From JANQPA01 sp964628385 (GTDB taxonomy: Bacteria > Bacteroidota > Bacteroidia > Chitinophagales > Saprospiraceae), in the NCBI GenBank assembly GCA_964628385.1, contig CAZVOD010000012.1, positions 1 through 64,000 of the forward strand: a stretch of 64,000 bases of DNA, in the 5' to 3' direction. How positions within the stretch are numbered: the first letter of the stretch is position 1; each line of letters opens with the position of its first letter. The position numbers and the translations under genes are program-made. Under the pieces are notes generated by a model. The model searched no databases. It worked only from the letters and a program-made list of their open reading frames with translations, and was not told the DNA's origin. Of this stretch, positions 28,300 to 37,666 are shown piece after piece.

Positions 28300-29024
28300 T
28301 TTCTTTTCTCCAAAGACAGAAGGGTCAACATAATAAAAAGGCCGATGACAGAAATAAAATAGATCAAATCTCTGGTATCCAATACGCCCCTACTGATGGA
28401 ACTGTAGTGATAATCAATGCCGATCATCTGGATAATGTCATCTACTTTTCCCACAAAAACAGGTAGCTTGCTAAAAAAGAAAAAGCCATAGTACAGCAAA
28501 AAGCATAAAAAAGTGGCTAGTACAAAAGCTACTATCTGATTCTGGCTGATAGAGGAGGCAAAAAGCCCTATTGCCACAAAACAGCCCGCCAGAAAAACCA
28601 AGCCGATATAAGAGCCCAGGATCGCACCAGAATCAAGGTTGCCTTTCTGTGCACCGAGTTGATAAATGGTGTAGTAATAAATTAAAGTGGGTAAAATAGA
28701 GAATGCCACTACCAGCATGGCCGCCAGATATTTCCCCCAAATTATTGAAAGCTCTTTCACCGGTTTTGTTACCAGCAATTCAATCGTACCTTCCTGATTT
28801 TCTTCGGCAAAAAGGCGCATAGTTATGGCAGGAATGAGAAACATGAAAATAAGCGGTGCAATATCAAAAAGCTGATCCAGCGTGGCGTAGCGATACTCCA
28901 AAATACTGGTATCCGGAAATACAAAAAGTACCAGCCCTAAAATGACCAGAAAAACGCCCACAGCGATATATCCAATCAGAGAGCTGAAAAAGGCATTTAC
29001 TTCTTTGATGAAAATGCTTAACAT
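28293..29024 (-). CDS. gldF: gliding motility ABC transporter permease GldF
   Basis: 243 aa with six hydrophobic helices and the ABC-2 permease signature EENQEGTIELLVTKPVKELSIIWGKYLA. N-terminal MLSIFIKEVNAFFSSLIGY is typical of GldF. It overlaps gldG and is separated from gldA by one extra secreted-protein gene, which is not the order found in F. johnsoniae (there gldA lies apart from gldFG). Confidence 0.94.
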   Translation of the reverse strand: MLSIFIKEVNAFFSSLIGYIAVGVFLVILGLVLFVFPDTSILEYRYATLDQLFDIAPLIFMFLIPAITMRLFAEENQEGTIELLVTKPVKELSIIWGKYLAAMLVVAFSILPTLIYYYTIYQLGAQKGNLDSGAILGSYIGLVFLAGCFVAIGLFASSISQNQIVAFVLATFLCFLLYYGFFFFSKLPVFVGKVDDIIQMIGIDYHYSSISRGVLDTRDLIYFISVIGLFIMLTLLSLEKRKW

Positions 29025-29078
29025 AAATTATTTGGCGTTTTTTTCTCAACATGAATCGGTGATGCCATACCAGCATCC

Positions 29079-29732
29079 CTAAAGGGGGTTATTTTGGTTA
29101 AATCTTTTGATCACGTTCAGTAAAGTCTTCAGGTCAATATCGCCTGACATGCCTCGAAGTACTTTGTATAGTTTATTATCCTTCTGTATGGCTATTTCCA
29201 GATTGCGTTTGGATAGCGGCCAAATTTCACCCTTTTCCAAATCAAGAACCTGGTGTACAAATCTAGTTTGCTTACGGTTTACGGTAGCTTGCCGAAACGG
29301 ACGACCATTAGTTGGATTGTAAGCTTTGATATCTACTTCTTCATAAAAGACTTCTTCATAGAAAAAATAATTCAAGCGACCTTTCAGGTAGAACCCCGCA
29401 AAAGAAGGCACTGTTTTTCCTACTTTCTCTTTGTCTATTTGAATAAAAGGACGCCCTTCGTCGCAGATAATCCTGACCATTTCCAGATCGACGAGCTTTC
29501 CGGACTTCTGTTTGATCATCTCCACCTGAGCCAGATAGGTAGTCGGGTTGATGGCCAGCACACTGATTAGGCTATCCTCCACAAAGGCCGGTTGGTTAGC
29601 CTTTAGGCTACTCAGGTCAAAATAAACCCCGTCTTTAAACTTGAAGTCAGCCTTAATTACGGGCCGCTCTTGGGCTTTTAGCAAGCAACAAAGCAGAAGA
29701 CCTATTATCAATGTATTCAACAACTTTTTCAT
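29079..29732 (-). CDS. secreted protein inserted between gldA and gldF
   Basis: About 217 aa with a signal peptide (MKKLLNTLIIGLLLCCLLKA). The mature region (VIKADFKFKDGVYFDLSSLKANQP; FYLKGRLNYFFYEEVFYEEVDI; LDLEKGEIWPLSKRNLEIAIQ) is beta-rich. I do not recognise a named family. The ATG at 29730-29732 follows the gldA stop by 2 nt (an upstream TTG would overlap it), and gldF starts about 55 bp later, so it is almost certainly cotranscribed with the gliding transporter and may be a periplasmic partner. Confidence 0.75.
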   Translation of the reverse strand: MKKLLNTLIIGLLLCCLLKAQERPVIKADFKFKDGVYFDLSSLKANQPAFVEDSLISVLAINPTTYLAQVEMIKQKSGKLVDLEMVRIICDEGRPFIQIDKEKVGKTVPSFAGFYLKGRLNYFFYEEVFYEEVDIKAYNPTNGRPFRQATVNRKQTRFVHQVLDLEKGEIWPLSKRNLEIAIQKDNKLYKVLRGMSGDIDLKTLLNVIKRFNQNNPL

Positions 29733-29734
29733 AA

Positions 29735-30637
29735 TCAATTCCGGGTCAATTTTTGGAAAACATCTTCAACAGTAGAGCTTTCTGGATAAATTTCCAATAA
29801 TTTGCGCTGCTGCACTACTGCAAAGTCAAAGACTGCTGCCCGGATATCATCATCCGAGAAAAGCTGCCACTTATTGCTATCCAGTGCTTTGACTTCAGCT
29901 ACTCCCTGTATGGTTGTTAGTTCCTGAGCTGTTACTTCCCTGTCAAATAATACGATGATGGATTGGCGCCCGCTAATTTTTTGCTGCAATGCTTCGATAC
30001 TATCATCTGCTACCAGTTTGCCTTTGTTAATGATGAGCACCCGGTCACAAATAGCCTGTACTTCCTGCATGATATGAGTAGAAAAAATGACTGTCTTTTC
30101 CTTACCCAATTCTTTGATCAGGCTCCGTATTTCTACCAACTGATTGGGATCGAGTCCTGAAGTTGGTTCATCCAGGATGAGCACCTGAGGGTCATGTATC
30201 ATGGCCTGTGCCAGTCCTACCCGCTGCCGATACCCTTTTGACAGGGCGGCGATTGGCTTCTTACGCTCCCGCTGCAAACCGGTTTTTTCGATCATTTCCT
30301 CTACCTTTCGGTTTAGCTGTTTTACTTTGTGAATCCGGCCTACAAACTCCAGGTATTCCTTCACAAACATATCTTTATAAAGGGGATTATTTTCCGGCAA
30401 ATATCCGATACATTTACGAACTTCCATGGGGTGGGTGGCCACATCGTAGCCACAGACACTGGCCTGGCCGGAACTTTGTGGCAGAAAGCAGCTGATAATT
30501 TTCATGGTGGTTGTCTTTCCGGCTCCGTTGGGGCCCAAAAAACCGAGAATAGTACCTTTTTCAACCTGAAAAGAAATCTGATCTACCGCCTTTTGAGTTC
30601 CAAATTCTTTGGTAAGTTCCTGCACAATGACTGACAT
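29735..30637 (-). CDS. gldA: gliding motility ABC transporter ATP-binding protein GldA
   Basis: 300 aa ABC ATPase. Walker A GPNGAGKTT (35-43), Q-loop GYLPENNPLY, signature ALSKGYRQRVGLAQA, Walker B VLILDEPTSGLD, and an H-loop in FSTHIMQE. The PENNPLY and SKGYRQR variants are typical of GldA. A C-terminal extension of about 80 residues (VLFDREVTAQEL...) follows the ATPase core. It is the first gene of the gld transcription unit; the promoter must lie in 30638-30890, which contains a strong hairpin. Confidence 0.94.
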   Translation of the reverse strand: MSVIVQELTKEFGTQKAVDQISFQVEKGTILGFLGPNGAGKTTTMKIISCFLPQSSGQASVCGYDVATHPMEVRKCIGYLPENNPLYKDMFVKEYLEFVGRIHKVKQLNRKVEEMIEKTGLQRERKKPIAALSKGYRQRVGLAQAMIHDPQVLILDEPTSGLDPNQLVEIRSLIKELGKEKTVIFSTHIMQEVQAICDRVLIINKGKLVADDSIEALQQKISGRQSIIVLFDREVTAQELTTIQGVAEVKALDSNKWQLFSDDDIRAAVFDFAVVQQRKLLEIYPESSTVEDVFQKLTRN

Positions 30638-30727
30638 ATACTAAATTTGGTTGTAAGTTTTCCTCGAAGTTGTTTAAGAACCTGGGTTTATAGTTGAAGG
30701 CAAAGGCTTATGCAGCAAGGCGAAGCG

Positions 30728-30768
30728 CTTTTTTCTTTGCGTAGCCAAAGCTACGCAAAGAAAAAAAG
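30728..30768. repeat. long perfect hairpin upstream of gldA
   Basis: Arms 30728-30745 (CTTTTTTCTTTGCGTAGC) and 30750-30768 pair over 18 bp with a 4-nt loop and one extra A. Beyond them, GCAGCAA (near 30714) and TTGCTGC (near 30778) extend the palindrome. It lies in the gap between divergent gldA and the epimerase relic and has terminator-like A/T tails on both strands. The rest of 30638-30890 shows no gene. Confidence 0.7.
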
Positions 30769-30890
30769 CTGAATTATTTGCTGCACAATGTTTTGTCTGC
30801 AAACAGGAAACGACATTTTTAAACAACTTTCTCTATAACTATCCAATGGACAAAAAATTATTATCAACTCCCTAATAATCTGGCAACACA

Positions 30891-31330
30891 ATGGACCGAA
30901 TTGCGAAAATAGAAATTTATCAAAAAGATATTCCGCTAAAGCAAACATTTGTTATTGCATTAGAAGAAATAAGGACTGCCTCCAACTTGTTCGTCGAAAT
31001 AACCACTGAAGAAGGATTGGTGGGTTGGGGAGAAAGCAGCCCATTTCCGAGTATTACAAGTAGAAACCGGGCACTCTGGCATGGCAGTAGCCTCGGCCCT
31101 AGCCCGGCCGCTTTTGGGGCAGCCATTGTTGCATCTGAACCACAATATCCGGCAGCTACACGCTGTAATAGCTGGTAACCCAGGGACTAAAAGTGCTTTT
31201 GACATGGCTTTGTACGACCTTGTCGCCCAGCAGGCCGGTATGCCTCTATATGCGTAACTTGGCGGAAGTGCAGACAGAACCGTCATTACCGATATGACTA
31301 TCGGGCTGGATACGCTGCAGGAATCAGAAT
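30891..31330 (+). pseudogene. decayed enolase-superfamily gene (dipeptide epimerase/muconate cycloisomerase-like)
   Basis: It opens intact with MDRIAKIEIYQKDIPLKQTF and EEGLVGWGESSPFPSIT (the N-terminal capping domain). One frame later it continues MAVASALARPLLGQPLLHL and GTKSAFDMALYDLVAQQAG. It then has an in-frame TAA (about 31255) and a last piece LGGSADRTVITDMTIGLDTL. The C-terminal barrel with the catalytic Lys/Asp/Glu set is missing. The best match by pattern is the L-Ala-D/L-Glu epimerase group. Confidence 0.85.
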
Positions 31331-31391
31331 CAGTGCCGTATTGTACTTTCTGCCGGAGCAATTTATGTTTTTGAATAAAAAACCATTCCTT

Positions 31392-31426
31392 AAAACTTTC
31401 TATCTCCCGGGGTAGAAAGTTTTTTT
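31392..31426. terminator. hairpin terminator downstream of the epimerase relic
   Basis: Perfect 11-bp stem AAAACTTTCTA (31392-31402) / TAGAAAGTTTT (31413-31423), loop 10 nt, ending in a T-run. It is retained although the gene it served is dead. The following 270 bp to 31701 hold no convincing gene; an in-frame upstream extension of the next ORF is judged non-coding. Confidence 0.75.
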
Positions 31427-31701
31427 CCCCTTACTTCTCCCGCCTATTATCTTGGTTGTATCCTAACACGACCATTATTTTTCCCATCGTATAGCAGAAT
31501 TTGCATCTGTAATTTTACAATATCACCACCAAGGTTAACGAGAGTTTGTATACATTAGAGATTGTTTGGGAAGGAATGATTTCCAAATCCAGACTCCTTT
31601 TTGACGTTAGCCATAACAAGTCGATCAATCTGATTGGAGTCGTATTTGTTTCATTCTTACTAGACTTGTTTTTATTGAAAAGTAGTTGGAAAGTAAGCAC
31701 G

Positions 31702-34647
31702 ATGAATAATAAAATAACAACGGTAACACTGGATAATTTAGCTGGGCAACTAAAGGGAGATTTGCACCATGACGAATTGATGAAAGTACTCTATGCAACT
31801 GATGCGTCAGTTTACAGGATGCTTCCAACCGCAGTTGCGCTTCCAAAAGATGAGGAGGATATCAAAGTACTGGTAGATTTTGCTCATCGATATCAAATCC
31901 CTTTGATTCCCAGGAGTGCAGGCACTTCGCTTGCCGGGCAATGCGTAGGCGAAGGTATTGTAGTGGATGTTTCCAAATATATGAACCAAATACTGGAAGT
32001 CAATAAAGAAGAACAATGGGTGAAGGTACAACCCGGCGTCATCCGGGACGAATTGAACTTGTTTTTGAAAGACTACGGCTTGTTTTTTGGCCCTAATACT
32101 TCTACTTCCAACAGATGTATGCTCGGCGGCATGGTGGGCAATAATTCTTCAGGTACAACTTCTATCGTTTACGGTACTACCCGCGATCATGTGATGGAAC
32201 TCCATACGGTATTGAGTGATGGCAGTATTGCTCTATTTAAATCCCTGACAAAAGAAGAACTCAAAGAAAAATGCCGGGATCATTCCAGTCTGGAAAGTAA
32301 ATTATACTTACACATTCTCGAAGAATTGCAACAGGAGGAAATCCAGGAAAATATTCACCGGGAATTTCCCAAAAAGTCTATACACAGAAGAAATACAGGA
32401 TATGCAGTTGATGAGCTGCTGAAGTTACAGCCTTTCAATAAAAATGGGCAACCTTTTAATTTTTGCAAATTACTGAGTGGGTCTGAAGGGACCCTTGCTT
32501 TTACAACCGCCATTAAACTGCATGTAGATTTATTGCCACCGCCTCAGGAGGTAGTGGCCGCTGTACATTTTGATAATCTATCAGACTCTTTAAAGGCTAC
32601 CGTTATAGCTATGCAGCATAACCCTACGGCTTGTGAGCTGATGGATAAAATCATTCTTGACTGTACGAAAGGTAATATAGAGCAGGAAAAAAACCGCTTT
32701 TTTGTTGAGGGGGATCCCGAGGCCATTCTTTGTGTAGAGTTTAAGGCCGCTACTGCTAAAGAAGCGGAAAAGCTGGCTGCCGCAATGATAGCGGACCTTA
32801 AAGCTGCCGGATTAGGGTATAGTTTTCCCATCGTTCACCCGCCCAAAACCAAACGGGTCTGGAAGTTACGTTCTGCCGGCCTAGGCCTGCTGAGTAATGT
32901 TCCGGGAGATGCTAAACCGGTAGCCTGCATTGAAGATACTGCGGTGGATGTAGAAGACCTGCCAGCTTACATTGAGGAGTTTGAGGGTATTATGGAAAAA
33001 TATGATCAGCGATCAGTGTTTTATGCTCATGCCGGAGCCGGCGAATTACATTTGCGGCCCCTCCTCAACTTAAAAAAGAAAAAAGACCGGCAGCTTTTCC
33101 ATGATATCACGGAAGATACAGCAAAGCTGGTAAAGAAATACAATGGCTCGCTGAGTGGAGAACACGGTGATGGCCGCGTAAGGGCCGCTTTTATTCCACT
33201 CATGATCGGACAGGAGAATTATGAGCTCATCAAAAGAATCAAGTCTGTTTGGGATCCCAATCATATTTTTAATCCGGGAAAAATTGTGGATGCTCCTCCT
33301 ATGGATGAATCTTTTCGGTACGAAGAAGAACCGGAAGAAAAGCATTATCCTACCGGGCTAAGCTTTGAACGCGAAGGCGGCTTACTGCGGGCTGTAGAAA
33401 AATGTAATGGCTCGGGCGACTGCCGGAAGTTGCCAGCTGCCGGCGGCACTATGTGTCCTAGTTATCAGGCTACACGGGATGAGAAGGACAGCACCAGGGC
33501 AAGAGCCAATGCCCTCAGGGAGTTTTTGACCCATCCACCTGAAAACGGCAGTGTTTTTGCTCGGCCGGAACTAAAGGAAGTTATGGATTTGTGCATTAGT
33601 TGTAAGGGATGTACCTCTGAGTGTCCGTCCAACGTAGATATGTCCTCAATAAAGGCAGAATATGCTTATCAATACCAAAAAGCAACAGGTTTTACGTTTC
33701 GCTCAAAATTGTTTGCCGAAAATGCCAAATACAATGGACTGGCTGCCCGGTTTCGCCCAATTAGTAATGCGGTATTTTCCAATCCACTAACCAGTAAGAT
33801 CATGAAAACCATTATGGGGATTCACCCGGCCAGGGCTATTCCCCAATTATCCAAAACCACTTTAAATCGTTGGTATAAAAAGCAGTACAAAAAGATGAAG
33901 CCTCAGGGGCCTTTGAAGGGCCGGGTCTGGCTTTTCTGTGATGAATATACCAATCTTTTGGAATCACATATAGGTATTGCGGCGATAGAACTATTAAGTG
34001 CATTGGGGTATGAAGTTAAAATGACCAGGCATCAGGAAAGTGCCCGTTCTCATATTTCTAAGGGTTTTCTGGAAAAAGCCCAGAAGCTGGCCAATAGCAA
34101 TGTGGCTCAATTTTCAGATTTAGTCTCTGATGATGAACCATTATTAGGTATTGAGCCTTCTGCCATCCTGGGTTTCAGAGATGAATATCCTCGTCTGGTA
34201 GATGAGAATAGGATTGATCAGGCTAATGCACTTAAGCAACATGTATTCCTGATCGATGAATTTTTGAGCCAAGAAATACAAAAAGGTAATATCACTGCTG
34301 AACAATTTACTCAGGATTCAGCACAAGTTTTGCTGCATGGCCATTGCCACCAAAAAGCGCTGTCTTCCATTGAAGATACAGCCTGGCTGCTAAGCTTGCC
34401 TGAAAATTATACGGTACAAACCATTCCATCGGGATGTTGTGGTATGGCTGGTTCTTTTGGATACGAAAAAGAACACTATGAGGTAAGCATGAAAATAGGA
34501 GAACTAGTACTTTTTCCAACTTTAAGAAAAGCTTCCCAAAAAACAATCGTCGCAGCTCCTGGCACCAGTTGTCGTGCCCAAATACTCGACGGAACCCAAC
34601 GCGAAGCATTTCACCCTGTAGAAATCCTGAGAAAAGCCCTGATTTAA
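31702..34647 (+). CDS. FAD-linked oxidase / Fe-S oxidoreductase fusion (D-lactate/glycolate dehydrogenase-like)
   Basis: About 981 aa from the ATG at 31702. The N-terminal half is an FAD-binding oxidase of the GlcD/D-LDH type: PRSAGTSLAGQCVGEG, GPNTSTSNRCMLGGMVGNNS, then FAD-oxidase C with SLSGEHGDGRVRAAF. The C-terminal half is GlpC/LutA-like, with ferredoxin cysteines CNGSGDCRK...GTMCPSY and CISCKGCTSECP, and CCG-type segments HGHCHQKAL and SGCCGMAGSFGYE. It likely oxidises a 2-hydroxy acid and feeds quinones. The frame is open about 52 codons further upstream, but that part lacks family similarity. Single-gene unit. Confidence 0.92.
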   Translation: MNNKITTVTLDNLAGQLKGDLHHDELMKVLYATDASVYRMLPTAVALPKDEEDIKVLVDFAHRYQIPLIPRSAGTSLAGQCVGEGIVVDVSKYMNQILEVNKEEQWVKVQPGVIRDELNLFLKDYGLFFGPNTSTSNRCMLGGMVGNNSSGTTSIVYGTTRDHVMELHTVLSDGSIALFKSLTKEELKEKCRDHSSLESKLYLHILEELQQEEIQENIHREFPKKSIHRRNTGYAVDELLKLQPFNKNGQPFNFCKLLSGSEGTLAFTTAIKLHVDLLPPPQEVVAAVHFDNLSDSLKATVIAMQHNPTACELMDKIILDCTKGNIEQEKNRFFVEGDPEAILCVEFKAATAKEAEKLAAAMIADLKAAGLGYSFPIVHPPKTKRVWKLRSAGLGLLSNVPGDAKPVACIEDTAVDVEDLPAYIEEFEGIMEKYDQRSVFYAHAGAGELHLRPLLNLKKKKDRQLFHDITEDTAKLVKKYNGSLSGEHGDGRVRAAFIPLMIGQENYELIKRIKSVWDPNHIFNPGKIVDAPPMDESFRYEEEPEEKHYPTGLSFEREGGLLRAVEKCNGSGDCRKLPAAGGTMCPSYQATRDEKDSTRARANALREFLTHPPENGSVFARPELKEVMDLCISCKGCTSECPSNVDMSSIKAEYAYQYQKATGFTFRSKLFAENAKYNGLAARFRPISNAVFSNPLTSKIMKTIMGIHPARAIPQLSKTTLNRWYKKQYKKMKPQGPLKGRVWLFCDEYTNLLESHIGIAAIELLSALGYEVKMTRHQESARSHISKGFLEKAQKLANSNVAQFSDLVSDDEPLLGIEPSAILGFRDEYPRLVDENRIDQANALKQHVFLIDEFLSQEIQKGNITAEQFTQDSAQVLLHGHCHQKALSSIEDTAWLLSLPENYTVQTIPSGCCGMAGSFGYEKEHYEVSMKIGELVLFPTLRKASQKTIVAAPGTSCRAQILDGTQREAFHPVEILRKALI

Positions 34648-34783
34648 AGTCAGTTATGGCATGAATAAAAAGATCGTTCTACTGATTTCGATTAGTACAC
34701 TAATTTGGAAGGTATTTCACAAAAAAAGTCACAAAGAAGTGATATTATTTCTATAATTGTAAAAAAGATAATTAGCAAGCATT

Positions 34784-36064
34784 ATGAGTTTGGATCCAGT
34801 TGTTTTGGCTATACCGATGTATTTTACCCTAATGGGAGTTGAGCTTATCTACGAGGCGATCAGTAAGCGGAAGACCTACCGCCTGAATGATGCTATTACC
34901 AATATGAATACAGGAGTGTTAAGCCAATTGACAGGGACTTTTCTGAAGATTTTCAAGATTGGTATCTATGCTACTGTATTTGAGTATTTCGCTTTTTATA
35001 AAATAGAACCTACCTGGACAAGCTTTTGGATCTTATTCATACTATGGGACTTCGCTTACTATTGGGATCATAGGATGGCCCACCGGGTAAGCCTGTTTTG
35101 GGGTGGCCACTCTGTACATCATCAAAGCGAGGATTACAATTTATCAGTAGCTTTAAGACAGAGTTCTACAGCCATGATCTGGGGAGTGCCTTTTTACTTA
35201 CCGCTGGCTTTGATGGGCTTTGATCCCGTTCAATTTACGATCGTAGGTGGCCTGAATCTCTTGTATCAATTCTGGATTCATACAGAGCATATTGATAGGA
35301 TGCCCAGATGGTTTGAGGCTGTTTTTAATACACCTTCGCATCATAGGGTGCATCACGGTAGAGACCCTAAATACATCGATAAAAACTACGCTGGTGTTTT
35401 TATCATTTGGGATAAGCTTTTTGGCAGTTTTAAAGCTGAAGAAGAAAGGCCACACTACGGAGTCACCAAACCCATAAATAGCTGGAATCCAGTATACGCT
35501 AATTTTGCTCATTATATTGACCTTTTGGGTTATGTTAAAAAAGCCAGAAAACCCGTGGATGCCCTGAAAATTCTTTTCTACCCACCGGGATGGATGCCTG
35601 ACTACCTTGGCGGCCAGGAAAAGGTAACTGAAGTAACGCAGGCTTACCAGAAATACAATACCAGCACTATGCTACAAATGAATCTCTACATACTGGTACA
35701 ATTTATTGCTGCCTTGGCCATCAATGCCAATTATTTCTTCAATAATGAAAGCTATGATGATACCACAAAAACGCTCTACGCCGTTTGGATTGTTATCACT
35801 ACTCTGATGTTTGGCTTCCTGTTTGAGACGAAGAAAAGATGGATTAAGGTATTGGAAATAGTTCGTCTTGTTGCTATACCTGCGGGCATAGGAACGCTCA
35901 ATTATATTTCAGACAGTCCTGTCCTGACCATTTTATTTATTTCGTCATCGGTCTTTGCCCTGCTAAGTATATTTATGCTTATAGGAATAAGAATAAGTTC
36001 GAGAGAGCTTTCTGAAACGAACGATCAGCAATTGGCAGTGCCTAAGGTTTTTGAAGATATATAA
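34784..36064 (+). CDS. sterol desaturase / fatty acid hydroxylase superfamily membrane enzyme
   Basis: 426 aa, multi-pass, with the di-iron histidine motifs in order: HRMAH (HxxxH), HSVHH (HxxHH) and HRVHH (HxxHH), plus HTEHIDRMP. N-terminal helices and a C-terminal block of about four further helices (from about 300) resemble alkylglycerol monooxygenase (TMEM195)-type members more than short sterol desaturases. It probably hydroxylates a lipid in the inner membrane. Its stop lies 5 bp from the stop of the convergent phosphatase gene. Confidence 0.88.
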   Translation: MSLDPVVLAIPMYFTLMGVELIYEAISKRKTYRLNDAITNMNTGVLSQLTGTFLKIFKIGIYATVFEYFAFYKIEPTWTSFWILFILWDFAYYWDHRMAHRVSLFWGGHSVHHQSEDYNLSVALRQSSTAMIWGVPFYLPLALMGFDPVQFTIVGGLNLLYQFWIHTEHIDRMPRWFEAVFNTPSHHRVHHGRDPKYIDKNYAGVFIIWDKLFGSFKAEEERPHYGVTKPINSWNPVYANFAHYIDLLGYVKKARKPVDALKILFYPPGWMPDYLGGQEKVTEVTQAYQKYNTSTMLQMNLYILVQFIAALAINANYFFNNESYDDTTKTLYAVWIVITTLMFGFLFETKKRWIKVLEIVRLVAIPAGIGTLNYISDSPVLTILFISSSVFALLSIFMLIGIRISSRELSETNDQQLAVPKVFEDI

Positions 36065-36068
36065 ACCA

Positions 36069-37436
36069 TCAATTTTTCTTTCTATTCATATATTGTTCAA
36101 ACCGCTGTTGGTATATCTGGATTTCTTCCTCGGTCATTCGACCCATGTAGCGCCTGGATAGATCGGCCCGTTCGCGTACACCAGAAGGCGCCAGATCCAG
36201 AAACCTGTTTTTACCATTTCCGCGTTTTCTCAGCTCAAACTCGTCGTATAATTCTCCGGTAGCGGTATATGCTTTGTAGTTTAGGCGATTTCCATCCACT
36301 TCAATGATTTGATAAAGCTGGGTATTGGAAGCTACCCGCTCTAGCCATTCTTCGAAATTGAGCGTGTACATTTTAGGACCACTTACAGAGACTACATAAA
36401 CCGGACCGAGATGGTCGTTTTTTTGTCCAAAATTCACATTATGGCCCCTGCCATAAGTATGATCATGGCCTTGCAAGACGATATCCACGCCATATTCTTC
36501 AAACAAAGGTTGAAATGCTTCCCGCAGCTCTTTGTTATCTCTGCCGGCAGCAGTAGAGTAGATAGGATGATGTTGAATGACTACTATCCAGTTTTTATCG
36601 TTATTTTTTAACACCGCTTTGAGCCACTTCTCCTGCCTTTTCAGGTTTTTTTCATCCTGAAGCATAGGCATGGTATTGAGTGCAATAAACCGGGTATCCT
36701 GATAATCTATGTAATAAACTGTTTCTTCCATTTCTTCCGGGCCATTCCGGGGTAGTGTAAAAGTGGGTCGCCAATGCTCAGATAACAAACGATCTCTTCC
36801 AAATCTGTAATACTCGTGATTACCTGGCACTACAATACTGGGCTTCATACCATAAATCCATCCTCCGGCGTAGAACCATTCGCCCCATTCCTCATCGCGG
36901 TTGGCAACATTGATCAAATCACCAGCATGGACCATAAAGTCAAAATCCGGTGCTGCAAGAATGGCTTCTCGAATACACCTGGACCAGTAAGACTTAATTT
37001 CATTTTGAGCATCTCCAAAGTAGATAAAAGAGAAAGGTGCTGACTTATCTGAAGCCGTAGTAAAATGTAACCACTCGCTGTAGTTTTTTCCATCTCCCAC
37101 CCGATAAACATATTTAGTATCCGGCTTCAGACGAATCAAAGAAACGGAATGATAGATAGCTACGTTCCTATTACTTTTCAAAGTTTCTGAAAAAGCTAGT
37201 ACCGTATCTGTATTATTGTAAAAAGTGGGGTCTGATAGAGCTTCAGCAATTTCCAGCCTTGCTCCTTTGACAGACACATCGGTTCTCCAGGTAACAGATA
37301 CTGCGTGAGAGGGATCCTGACCGAAATTGAGCATTATACGATCAGGTACCGGACTGGGCGGATAAGGATCAGTAGTTTGTGCAGACAACGCTGAAAAAAC
37401 AACCATCAACGCTGTAATCAAAGGGAGTAACTTCAT
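36069..37436 (-). CDS. purple-acid-phosphatase-like secreted metallophosphatase
   Basis: 455 aa with a signal peptide (to about 20). An N-terminal Fn3-like PAP domain (about 25-130) precedes a metallophosphoesterase domain with all usual ligands: FGDAQ (D142), HAGDL (D173), VPGNHEYY (N206, H207), IQHHPIY (289-290) and LQGHDHTYGR (H324, H326). It should release phosphate from organic phosphoesters outside the cytoplasm. It lies 230 bp downstream of susD on the same strand, making a susC-susD-phosphatase cluster. Confidence 0.92.
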   Translation of the reverse strand: MKLLPLITALMVVFSALSAQTTDPYPPSPVPDRIMLNFGQDPSHAVSVTWRTDVSVKGARLEIAEALSDPTFYNNTDTVLAFSETLKSNRNVAIYHSVSLIRLKPDTKYVYRVGDGKNYSEWLHFTTASDKSAPFSFIYFGDAQNEIKSYWSRCIREAILAAPDFDFMVHAGDLINVANRDEEWGEWFYAGGWIYGMKPSIVVPGNHEYYRFGRDRLLSEHWRPTFTLPRNGPEEMEETVYYIDYQDTRFIALNTMPMLQDEKNLKRQEKWLKAVLKNNDKNWIVVIQHHPIYSTAAGRDNKELREAFQPLFEEYGVDIVLQGHDHTYGRGHNVNFGQKNDHLGPVYVVSVSGPKMYTLNFEEWLERVASNTQLYQIIEVDGNRLNYKAYTATGELYDEFELRKRGNGKNRFLDLAPSGVRERADLSRRYMGRMTEEEIQIYQQRFEQYMNRKKN

Positions 37437-37666
37437 ACTTAAGGCTTTTTCTTTTTTCCTCTAATAAATATAGGTAAAACTTCTTGAATACTTGCCTACA
37501 CCTTGTTAGTTTTCTTCGAAGAGCTCCCTTTCTTTCCCTTCAAAGAGCTGATTTATTAGAATAAAAATGGACCACCTTCTTTTCAGAAAATGGCCCATGC
37601 TAATCAAATACGTTTATGAAATTCTGATTCTCTCAAAGCGCAGAGAATAAGTAGTATTGTTTCTAT

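Noticed and set aside
31650..31665. Further family 1 repeat copy (GACTTGTTTTTATTG)
   Set aside because: Only the first nine bases match; this can be chance in A/T-rich sequence.
31546..31701. In-frame N-terminal extension of the FAD/Fe-S oxidoreductase with a hydrophobic segment
   Set aside because: The family's conserved start fits the ATG at 31702. The extension has no similarity to FAD oxidases and follows directly after a terminator and A/T-rich sequence.
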